DNA from: Bacteroidota bacterium
Lineage (GTDB): Bacteria > Bacteroidota > Bacteroidia > Bacteroidales > VadinHA17
Direction: 5' to 3'
Assembly (NCBI GenBank): GCA_012838685.1
Contig: DUOU01000144.1
Coordinates: forward strand, 1 to 5,615
DNA: 5,615 nucleotides
A model generated the notes under the pieces. It was not told the DNA's origin. It did no database searches and worked only from the letters and a program-made list of their open reading frames with translations. The translations under genes were made by a program, and so were the position numbers. Of this stretch, positions 1 through 5,615 are shown piece by piece. Each line of letters opens with the position of its first letter. Position 1 is the first letter of the stretch.

Positions 1-1142
1 GAACCATAAACATTGTTCTCTATGGTTTTTCTGAACACCTGGCAAAAATATGCGTTACATGAAGTGGAGACAGCATCGGCGAGATTTAAGGGTGACGCAT
101 GGTTATGGCAACCCACAAAAAGATAACCATAATTGCATTCGAACTCGGTGGTTGGCCTTATGACACCCTCCTGTAATCCTATCAATCCCACAACAGGCTT
201 GAAGGTGGAACCCGGAGGATACGACGCCATTGTAGCCCTGTTGAAAAGCGGCTTAAAAACGGTGTCAGACAACAATTTGGAATAGTTTTCGGAGCGTACC
301 CTTCCCACCAACAAACCCGGATCATAATAAGGAGCTGTCACCAGGGTGAGAATCTCTCCTGATGAAGGCTCAATAACCACAATGCTTCCGGTTTTGTTTT
401 TCATCAATTTTTCGCCGTACTCCTGCAGATCAAGATCAATTGTGGAATAAATATCGTTCCCCTGCACCGGTATAGTGTCAAATTCGCCGTCGGCATATGA
501 TCCCTGAATGCGGTTGTATACATCAACCATATAGATTTTTACCCCTTTTGTTCCCCTTAAAACAGTCTCATAGGCCCCCTCAATGCCCTGGGTTCCGATA
601 TAATCGCCCATCTTGTAATATGGATTGTTTTTTATCTGCGCCTCATCCACCTCACTAACATATCCTAAAAGGTGCGCTCCCACCGGTTTGGAATACTTTC
701 GAAGTGTGCGGGTCTGGACGTAAAAACCGGGATACTGGAACAGTTTTTCCTGAAAGTCGGCATAGGTCTCGGCCGATACCTGCTTCAGAAAAACGGAGGG
801 AGCTCTTCTTGAGTAATTTTTGGCCGCTATCATCCTTTCTATAAAGAAGTCCCTGGTAATCCCCAAACTTTCGCAAAAAGCCAGAGTATCCATTTCGGAT
901 GTTTGCGCGGGAACCACCATCAGATCATAGGCAGCCTGGTTATATACTATCAACTCCCCGTTTCGGTCATATATAAGTCCCCTTGCCGGATATTGAACCT
1001 CGTACCTCAAAACATTGTTTTCCGCTGAAAGACGATATTTGTCCTCAATAACCTGGATATAAAATAGCCGTAACAGGAAAGTCAAAGCGACAAGGAACAT
1101 AACCGCTATTACAAAATATTTTCTGTTAGAATAGTCCTTCAT
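1..1142 (-). CDS. mrdA: Peptidoglycan transpeptidase PBP2 of the elongasome (partial, C-terminus missing)
   Basis: This is the class B penicillin-binding protein that cross-links new peptidoglycan during side-wall growth, working with the glycosyltransferase RodA and with MreBCD. The frame is open from ATG at 1142 to the left edge, giving 380 codons plus two bases. Family members have roughly 600 or more residues, so about the last 40% is absent. A short cytoplasmic N-terminus is followed by one membrane anchor (about residues 9-28). The pedestal domain opens with RGLIYDRNGELIV (54-66) and contains GTQGIEGAYE (183-192). The transpeptidase domain starts near TIDLDLQ (234-240). The catalytic SxxK motif is STFK, with nucleophile Ser312 and Lys315, and the SxN motif is SCN (361-363). 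The KTG motif lies outside the window. Cys336, Cys345, His346, His348 and Cys362 cluster between and at these motifs. The gene begins 12 bp after the mreD stop and is probably co-transcribed with it. Identification is firm. Confidence 0.95.
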   Translation of the reverse strand, partial: MKDYSNRKYFVIAVMFLVALTFLLRLFYIQVIEDKYRLSAENNVLRYEVQYPARGLIYDRNGELIVYNQAAYDLMVVPAQTSEMDTLAFCESLGITRDFFIERMIAAKNYSRRAPSVFLKQVSAETYADFQEKLFQYPGFYVQTRTLRKYSKPVGAHLLGYVSEVDEAQIKNNPYYKMGDYIGTQGIEGAYETVLRGTKGVKIYMVDVYNRIQGSYADGEFDTIPVQGNDIYSTIDLDLQEYGEKLMKNKTGSIVVIEPSSGEILTLVTAPYYDPGLLVGRVRSENYSKLLSDTVFKPLFNRATMASYPPGSTFKPVVGLIGLQEGVIRPTTEFECNYGYLFVGCHNHASPLNLADAVSTSCNAYFCQVFRKTIENNVYG

Positions 1143-1154
1143 AATAACGATCCG

Positions 1155-1664
1155 CTACTTGCCCCTCCTTATCAACTCAAAGAGCAGGATAAACAATACC
1201 GAAAAAATTGAACTCAATAAAACTCTCAAAAATGTATTGAAAAAGTTGGTCATCCTAAAAACTTCGAGAAAAAAGAGAACAAAATGATGAACGAAGACTA
1301 AAATTGAGGAGTAGATCAAAAACCATTTAAAACCGTATGATCCGATAGACAATCCGGATTGAGACGACTGATAACCATCATGTGGAGCTATCAAACCCAA
1401 GACAGTCGGTCTTATAAACGCGACAAAGGTTGTCGCAAAGGCGTGCAACCCAAATGTTCCGCTAAAAACATCAATGATAAGGCCCATCAAAAAAGCCACT
1501 AAAAGTAACAACCATGAGGGGGTATCTACCGGCAGAATAAGAATAAAAAGCAGGTAGACATAAGGGTTGATGTAACCACTGAACTGAATATTATTACATG
1601 CCAAAAGTTGGACCAGAACCAATATTACAGCGTAAAGACCATATTTTATGATGTTGTTTATCAT
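1155..1664 (-). CDS. mreD: Rod shape-determining membrane protein MreD
   Basis: MreD is a small integral membrane protein of the elongasome that binds MreC and helps position or activate the RodA-PBP2 synthase. The 169-residue product is almost wholly hydrophobic, with five or six likely membrane segments at about 8-22, 35-47, 51-66, 72-91, 113-133 and 143-162. The family signature is visible as GLIIDVFSGTFGLHAFATT (61-79), including Asp65, Gly72 and His74, followed by Arg85-Pro86. A more polar loop (about 94-112) separates the two halves, and the protein ends in a positively charged RRGK tail, presumably cytoplasmic. The length is normal for the family. The start codon overlaps the mreC stop as ATGA, so translation of the two is probably coupled. 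MreD sequences diverge strongly, so the call rests on this motif, the topology and the position between mreC and mrdA. Confidence 0.93.
   Translation of the reverse strand: MINNIIKYGLYAVILVLVQLLACNNIQFSGYINPYVYLLFILILPVDTPSWLLLLVAFLMGLIIDVFSGTFGLHAFATTFVAFIRPTVLGLIAPHDGYQSSQSGLSIGSYGFKWFLIYSSILVFVHHFVLFFLEVFRMTNFFNTFLRVLLSSIFSVLFILLFELIRRGK
1661..1664 (-). promoter_or_regulatory. ATGA stop-start overlap joining mreC and mreD
   Basis: Read on the minus strand these four bases are ATGA. The ATG is the mreD start and the TGA is the mreC stop. This arrangement usually means that ribosomes finishing the upstream gene reinitiate on the downstream one. That would keep the two directly interacting membrane partners in proportion. 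The overlap is seen directly; the coupling is inferred. Confidence 0.7.
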
Positions 1665-2482
1665 TCAAAACTGCTTTCCAATTCGGTTTGTTCTTCCAGT
1701 AACCTGTTGCCAATGACGTTAATGTGTCTCAACTTTTTGAAATCTACCGAAAGTCGGACCGAAATATCGTAAAAATCGCTTCCCGAACTGTAATAATCGC
1801 TTATTACTCCAACCATTACCCCTTCAGGAAATATAGAAGAATATCCCGAAGTTTCTACGGTGTCACCTACATTTATGGAGACATGCTGTGGAATCTCGCT
1901 AAGAGAAGCTTCAAGATAGTTGACCCCATCCCAACTTAAAGAGCCGAAATATCCGTTCGACTTTATCCTGGCGCTCATCCTCATATCAATGTTCAATAAC
2001 GACATTGCCACTGAGTAGTTCTTTGAGCTTGCTACGATTATCCCAACAGCACCGTCAGCGGATATAACAGCCATATCTTTATCAATACCATCTTTCTGCC
2101 CCCTGTTTATGGTGATATAGTTTTTTTGCCTGTTTACCGAATTATTGATAACCTCTCCCTCAAAAAAGCAATATTGGCGGCCAAGCGATGTATCGATTAC
2201 CTCCCATGTTGAATACTCCTTTCCGGTTGTAAGCATCGCGAGCCTCTCTTTTAAGACGTTGTTTTCCGTGGCCAACCTATCGTTTACCTCCTTCAGACCA
2301 AAGTAATATCTTGAGTTGCTCACACTTTTCTCTATGTTGGCCGATATCCCCCTAAAACCTTTATAAAACTTAATATTGTGGTAGTTGTCCGCTCCAAAGA
2401 TCAGGTACAATGCCAAACTTTCAAGTAAGATAAAGACAATTACATGATTATACTTAGCAAGAAAGTTTAAAAGGTTTCTCAT
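1661..2482 (-). CDS. mreC: Rod shape-determining protein MreC
   Basis: MreC is a bitopic elongasome protein whose periplasmic part binds PBP2 and is thought to switch it to an active state. The 273-residue product has a short cytoplasmic N-terminus, one membrane segment (about 13-30), a short helical coiled-coil region (about 62-85, rich in Leu, Glu, Asn and Lys) and then the periplasmic beta-barrel domains. The typical MreC signature is present as NYITINRGQKDGIDKDMAVI (121-140), followed by a segment containing GAVGIIV. A second barrel segment includes VGDTVETSGYSSIFPEGVMVG, of the family's usual GD.v.TSG...FP.G form. It lacks the long disordered C-terminal tail of some proteobacterial MreC proteins, which fits relatives in this phylum. 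The ATG at 2482 is kept because the membrane anchor starts a few residues later. It lies 14 bp after mreB and overlaps mreD by 4 bp. Confidence 0.96.
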   Translation of the reverse strand: MRNLLNFLAKYNHVIVFILLESLALYLIFGADNYHNIKFYKGFRGISANIEKSVSNSRYYFGLKEVNDRLATENNVLKERLAMLTTGKEYSTWEVIDTSLGRQYCFFEGEVINNSVNRQKNYITINRGQKDGIDKDMAVISADGAVGIIVASSKNYSVAMSLLNIDMRMSARIKSNGYFGSLSWDGVNYLEASLSEIPQHVSINVGDTVETSGYSSIFPEGVMVGVISDYYSSGSDFYDISVRLSVDFKKLRHINVIGNRLLEEQTELESSFE

Positions 2483-2496
2483 TTGAACTTATCTCT

Positions 2497-3519
2497 TTAT
2501 CTCATAAGAAACTGGAATTTGTCAACATTTTTCAGAGCGATTCCCGTGCCGCGGGCAACCGCGTGAAGTGGATCTTCCGCGACATTGAACGCTATATTCA
2601 TTTTATCGGAAAGACGTTTGTCCAGGCCTCTCAACAAAGCACCACCTCCTGTAAGGTATATCCCGCGACCAACTATATCGGCATAGAGTTCCGGGGGGGT
2701 CTGTTCAAGGATGCTCAAAAGAACTGTCTCAACCTTTGTAAGCGATTTGTCCAAACAATATGAAATCTCCTGATATGATATCGGTATTTCTATAGGCAAA
2801 GCTGTCATGATGTTCGGTCCGCGTACAATATAATCTTCAGGTGGATTCTCCAAATCCGGCAATGCGGCACCTACCGCTACTTTAATATCTTCAGCTGTCT
2901 TTTCACCTATCTTGATATTATGCTGATGTCTCATATACTGCTGGATATCCGCGGTAAATCCGTCACCGGCCACCCTTATGGAATTGTTGCAGACAATTCC
3001 CCCAAGAGCGATAACGGCTATCTCAGTTGTTCCTCCCCCAATATCCACCACCATGCAGCCCTCGGGCGCTCCAACATCAAGGCCGATACCTATGGCGGCG
3101 GCCATTGGCTCATATATCATATACACATCCCTTCCTCCGGCATGCTCCGACGAATCCCTGACAGCACGAACCTCAACCTCTGTACTTCCTGAAGGTATGC
3201 AAACAACCATTTTTAAGGAGGGCGAGAAAATTTGGGCTTTTTTGTTCATCATCTTTATCATTCCGCGGATCATCAGTTCCGCTGCCTGGAAGTCGGCTAT
3301 AACACCATCCCTCAACGGCCTCACCACTTCAATGTTATTATGTGTTTTTCCCTGCATCATTCTTGCCTCATCGCCAATAGCGATCAACGTATTGGTCCGT
3401 TTGTCCAACGCGACTATCGAGGGCTGATCGACAACAATTTTATCATCATGTATAATTATAGTATTCGCCGTTCCCAGATCTATGGCGATTTCTTGTGTTA
3501 AAAATGAAAAAAGACCCAT
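2497..3519 (-). CDS. mreB: Actin-like rod shape-determining protein MreB
   Basis: MreB is a bacterial actin that forms membrane-bound antiparallel filaments under the inner membrane and orients the moving elongasome. The 340-residue product has the normal length and the full actin-fold nucleotide site. Phosphate-1 is IDLGTANT (13-20), phosphate-2 is VDIGGGTTEIAV (158-169), and the adenosine motif is LTGGGALLRG (289-298). EPMAAAIG (137-144) is also typical. The N-terminal MGLFSFLT is hydrophobic and could act as the membrane-binding element known from other MreB proteins. The C-terminus, with EDPLHAVARGTG (315-326) and a final FLMR, resembles Bacteroidales MreB. The ATG at 3519 is 15 bp beyond the purH stop and is preceded by A/T-rich sequence with no Shine-Dalgarno motif. 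No room exists for an intergenic promoter, so expression probably comes from upstream of purH or from inside it. Confidence 0.98.
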   Translation of the reverse strand: MGLFSFLTQEIAIDLGTANTIIIHDDKIVVDQPSIVALDKRTNTLIAIGDEARMMQGKTHNNIEVVRPLRDGVIADFQAAELMIRGMIKMMNKKAQIFSPSLKMVVCIPSGSTEVEVRAVRDSSEHAGGRDVYMIYEPMAAAIGIGLDVGAPEGCMVVDIGGGTTEIAVIALGGIVCNNSIRVAGDGFTADIQQYMRHQHNIKIGEKTAEDIKVAVGAALPDLENPPEDYIVRGPNIMTALPIEIPISYQEISYCLDKSLTKVETVLLSILEQTPPELYADIVGRGIYLTGGGALLRGLDKRLSDKMNIAFNVAEDPLHAVARGTGIALKNVDKFQFLMR

Positions 3520-3534
3520 ATATGAATAATTTTA

Positions 3535-5058
3535 TTAATGTTTAAAATGTCTTACTCCCGTGAAAACCATCGCTATACCGTTATTGGTGCAATATTCTAT
3601 GGATTCATTGTCCCGTACGGATCCCCCGGGTTGAACAACCGCTTTTATACCGGCTTTATGGGCTATCTCCACACAGTCGGGAAAGGGGAAATAGGCGTCC
3701 GATGCCATTACGGCCCCTTCCAGCTCGAAACCGAAGGATTGAGCCTTAGCGATAGCCTGCTTCAAGGCATCGACCCTCGACGTTTGTCCTATACCGCTGG
3801 CACACAACTGTTTGTCTTTAGCCAAAACAATAGCATTGGATTTGCTGTGTTTCACTATTATATTGGCAAAAACCAGATCTTCAACCTGGCTGTTGTTGGG
3901 CACCTTTGGCGTAACGGGACTCATATCAAATATCTGTTCCGAACTCCGGTCCCGTTCCTGCCACAACACACCGTCAAGCAGTGAGCGGAACATAACATTG
4001 CTTTTGGGTGATTCTTTTCTTCGGAGTATAATCCTGTTTTTCTTGCGTTCAAGAGTTGTTAAAGCTCCCTCCGCGTATTCAGGAGCAATGATTATTTCAA
4101 AGAAAAGCTTGTCTATCTCTTCCGCGGCCTCCTCATTAATTTTTGCGTTTGTTATTATTACCCCCCCAAAAGCGGAGACGGGATCACAAGCCAGGGCCGA
4201 TTTCCATGCCTCGGTGATATCATCTCTCGAAGCGACTCCGCAAGCGTTGTTATGTTTTATGATCACAACGGTTGTCTCTTCAAATTCATCTATCAGGCTT
4301 ACCGCGGCATCCACATCCAAAAGATTGTTATAGGACAACTCCTTTCCATGTAGTTTGTCGAACAGTTCGTCGGGATTTCCAAAAAAGACCCCTTTTTGAT
4401 GAGGATTTTCTCCGTATCTGAGGGGATAAACAGAATCTATGCTCTCCCTGAACGCGACTATACCGGCCTCTCCGTTAAAATAGTTAAATATGTGGGTGTC
4501 ATACCCAGAAGAGGTCATAAACGCTTCCGCGGCGAACAATTTTCTATCCTCCTCCGAAGTTGATCCTCCCTTGGATTTGAGCAGATCCAATATTTTGGGG
4601 TACTGGTCTTTATTGGAAACAATCAACACATCCTTATAGTTCTTCGCCGCGGCTCTTATCAGAGAAATTCCCCCAATATCTATCTTTTCAATAATTGCCT
4701 GATGTTCAGCGTTGTTTTTTACGGTCTCCTCAAATGGATAGAGATCAACTATAACCATATCTATCTCCGGTATACCGTATTCTTTCATCTGTTCAATATC
4801 TTTCTCATTATCCCTTCTTCCAAGTATACCTCCAAAAACCAGAGGATGCAATGTCTTTACCCTACCGCCCAAAATTGAGGGATAAGAGGTAAGATCCTCG
4901 ACTTTCTCGGCTTTAATACCAAGTCCCTCAATAAAGTCGTACGTTCCTCCCGTTGAATATATCTTCACGTTGAGTTTGGCGAGTAATTTTACTATGTCGT
5001 CGAGACCATCCTTATAAAATACGGAGATTAATGCACTCTTAATTTTTTTATCGCTCAT
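3535..5058 (-). CDS. purH: Bifunctional AICAR formyltransferase / IMP cyclohydrolase PurH
   Basis: PurH carries out the last two steps of de novo purine synthesis in the cytoplasm: formylation of AICAR with 10-formyltetrahydrofolate, then ring closure to IMP. From ATG at 5058 it has 507 residues, a usual size in this phylum. The cyclohydrolase domain (about 1-145) shows STGGT (35-39), GRVKTLHP (65-72), GGILGRR (76-82), DLYPF (105-109) and IDIGGISLIRAAAKN (126-140). The transformylase domain shows LRYGENPHQ (213-221), LSYNNLLDVDAA (241-252), the catalytic Lys268-His269 in KHNNACGVA, DPVSAFGG (292-299), GQTSRVDALKQA (424-435) and PGGSVRDNES (477-486). A TTG six bases upstream of the ATG is in frame, but MSDKKIK matches the usual family start, so the ATG is preferred. 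It leads the mreBCD-mrdA run with a 15-bp gap to mreB, an arrangement I associate with Bacteroidota. All expected motifs are intact. Confidence 0.97.
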   Translation of the reverse strand: MSDKKIKSALISVFYKDGLDDIVKLLAKLNVKIYSTGGTYDFIEGLGIKAEKVEDLTSYPSILGGRVKTLHPLVFGGILGRRDNEKDIEQMKEYGIPEIDMVIVDLYPFEETVKNNAEHQAIIEKIDIGGISLIRAAAKNYKDVLIVSNKDQYPKILDLLKSKGGSTSEEDRKLFAAEAFMTSSGYDTHIFNYFNGEAGIVAFRESIDSVYPLRYGENPHQKGVFFGNPDELFDKLHGKELSYNNLLDVDAAVSLIDEFEETTVVIIKHNNACGVASRDDITEAWKSALACDPVSAFGGVIITNAKINEEAAEEIDKLFFEIIIAPEYAEGALTTLERKKNRIILRRKESPKSNVMFRSLLDGVLWQERDRSSEQIFDMSPVTPKVPNNSQVEDLVFANIIVKHSKSNAIVLAKDKQLCASGIGQTSRVDALKQAIAKAQSFGFELEGAVMASDAYFPFPDCVEIAHKAGIKAVVQPGGSVRDNESIEYCTNNGIAMVFTGVRHFKH

Positions 5059-5101
5059 TATCAATTACTTAAAAATAATACTTGAATATACTTAAAGGAA
5101 C

Positions 5102-5133
5102 TAAAAATAGACATTTTTTTATTATCCCCCAAT
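5102..5133 (-). promoter_or_regulatory. Candidate Bacteroidota-type promoter ahead of purH (proximal)
   Basis: On the minus strand, ATTG (5133-5130) is followed after 20 bases by TATTTTTA (5109-5102). This resembles the phylum's primary-sigma consensus of TTTG near -33 and TAnnTTTG near -7, with one mismatch in each element. It would place the transcript start near 5095 and leave a leader of about 35-40 bases before purH. The background is AT-rich, so chance matches are likely. Confidence 0.3.
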
Positions 5134-5146
5134 AAAATGGACCACC

Positions 5147-5179
5147 CAAAATAACCGCTTAAGAAATAGTTTTGACAAG
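5147..5179 (-). promoter_or_regulatory. Candidate Bacteroidota-type promoter ahead of purH (distal)
   Basis: On the minus strand, CTTG (5179-5176) is followed after 21 bases by TTATTTTG (5154-5147), matching TTTG/TAnnTTTG with one mismatch in each element and keeping the distal TTTG of the -7 box intact. It lies just downstream of the rsmA stop and would give a leader of roughly 80 bases. It is an alternative, or an addition, to the proximal candidate. Neither can be chosen from sequence alone. Confidence 0.25.
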
Positions 5180-5187
5180 AGCTTATA

Positions 5188-5615
5188 TTAATTCCCCAAC
5201 ATGTTGTCTTCAATCCAATTGGTCAGCTCCTCAAACCGCGATACGGATAACTGTTCCGGTCGTAACGAGAAAAACGGACAATCTTCGTTCTTCAACGCAA
5301 AGCCTGATTTAATGGAGTTCCTTATTGTTTTCCGTCTCTGATTGAAAGCTGTTTTAACAACCCTGACAAATAATTGCTCATCACATTCCAATTTTTTAAC
5401 ATCATTGCGTCTCATCCTGACAACCCCTGAACGCACTTTGGGAGGAGGGGTAAAAAGGTTCGCCTCAACGGTAAACAGGTATTCCGTGGTATAGAAAGCC
5501 TGCAACAAAACACTTGATATCCCATAAATCCTGGAACCGGGAACGGCACAAATTCTTTCGGCGACCTCCTTTTGAAACATGCCACAAAGCTCAACTACCT
5601 TGTCCTTGTACTCCA
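5188..5615 (-). CDS. rsmA: 16S rRNA (adenine1518-N6/adenine1519-N6)-dimethyltransferase RsmA (KsgA), C-terminal part
   Basis: RsmA dimethylates two adjacent adenines in the 3'-terminal helix of 16S rRNA, using S-adenosylmethionine, during late assembly of the 30S subunit. The frame is open to the right edge, so this is a truncated gene: about 141 C-terminal residues and the TAA stop at 5190-5188 are visible. An in-frame ATG at 5580 is internal, because recognisable family sequence (EYKDKVVELCG) continues upstream of it. Visible family features are GMFQKEVAERI, YGISSVLLQAFY, FTPPPKVRSGVVRM and FNQRRKTIRNSIK. These cover the end of the Rossmann-like catalytic domain and the C-terminal helical domain. 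The SAM-binding motif and the catalytic N-[LP]-P-[YF] motif lie outside the window. It is separated from purH by 129 bp and is probably a different transcription unit, though no clear terminator is seen between them. Confidence 0.95.
   Translation of the reverse strand, partial: EYKDKVVELCGMFQKEVAERICAVPGSRIYGISSVLLQAFYTTEYLFTVEANLFTPPPKVRSGVVRMRRNDVKKLECDEQLFVRVVKTAFNQRRKTIRNSIKSGFALKNEDCPFFSLRPEQLSVSRFEELTNWIEDNMLGN

Noticed and set aside
655..876. A 73-codon minus-strand frame inside the PBP2 gene
   Set aside because: It is out of frame with mrdA, which is open across this region and carries recognisable PBP2 sequence, so it is a shadow and not a frameshifted piece.
1163..1171. AAGGAGGGG on the minus strand as a Shine-Dalgarno site for mrdA
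   Set aside because: It lies about 20 bases before the ATG, too far for normal pairing, and is fully explained by the mreD codons for Ile-Arg-Arg-Gly. This phylum rarely relies on such sites.
2978..3427. A 149-codon plus-strand open frame opposite mreB
   Set aside because: It lies wholly inside the well-conserved mreB gene on the other strand, has no recognisable domain, and is best explained as a shadow of mreB codon use. The same applies to the shorter plus-strand frames at 2563-2763, 2920-3192 and 3232-3501.
3812..4333. A 173-codon plus-strand open frame opposite purH, and another at 3538-3984
   Set aside because: Both are antisense to intact purH with all family motifs. Their Ser/Ile/Leu-rich composition is what an antisense frame of such a gene gives, and no promoter or family signature supports them.
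5070..5077. A second TATTTTTA box as a further purH promoter
   Set aside because: No TTG or TTTG element lies 19-21 bases upstream, and it would leave almost no leader before the start codon.
5095..5187. Rho-independent terminator after rsmA
   Set aside because: I looked for a stem followed by a T-run on the minus strand. Only a three-base CCA/TGG pairing was found, and the nearby homopolymer on the coding strand is a run of A, so no terminator is supported.
5412..5594. A 60-codon minus-strand frame at the right end
   Set aside because: It overlaps rsmA in another frame. The rsmA frame carries the conserved FTPPPKVRSGVVRM sequence here.

Overview
The window reads as an ordinary housekeeping stretch of a Bacteroidota chromosome, most likely from the order Bacteroidales. 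All six genes lie on the minus strand, so they are read from the right end to the left. In that order they are rsmA (3' half only), purH, mreB, mreC, mreD and mrdA (PBP2, 5' part only). The lineage call rests on three things. First, the protein wording is Bacteroidales-like, for example KHSKSNAIVLAKDKQLCASG and the C-terminal GVRHFKH in PurH, and FLMR at the MreB end. Second, purH sits directly ahead of mreB. Third, start codons are preceded by A/T-rich sequence rather than well-placed Shine-Dalgarno motifs. This is judged from memory of the families, not from a search.

Layout: 5188-5615 holds the C-terminal half of the 16S rRNA dimethyltransferase RsmA, cut by the window edge. 5059-5187 is a 129-bp AT-rich gap, the only sizeable non-coding stretch, with two imperfect candidate Bacteroidota-type promoters and no convincing terminator. 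3535-5058 is purH. 2497-3519, 1661-2482 and 1155-1664 are mreB, mreC and mreD. 1-1142 is the first 380 codons of the elongation transpeptidase PBP2, which runs off the left edge before its KTG motif.

The gaps from purH to mrdA are 15 bp, 14 bp, a 4-bp overlap and 12 bp, which argues for one transcript. MreB filaments, MreC, MreD and PBP2 together form the elongasome that builds the side wall; rodA would be expected just beyond the left edge. PurH catalyses the last two steps of IMP synthesis and is metabolically unrelated, so its place at the head of the unit is a lineage-conserved arrangement rather than a pathway link.

I see no mobile element, CRISPR array, RNA gene or novel system. The most interesting item is a Cys/His cluster in PBP2 that could be a Cys-rich version of the zinc site described for other PBP2 proteins.
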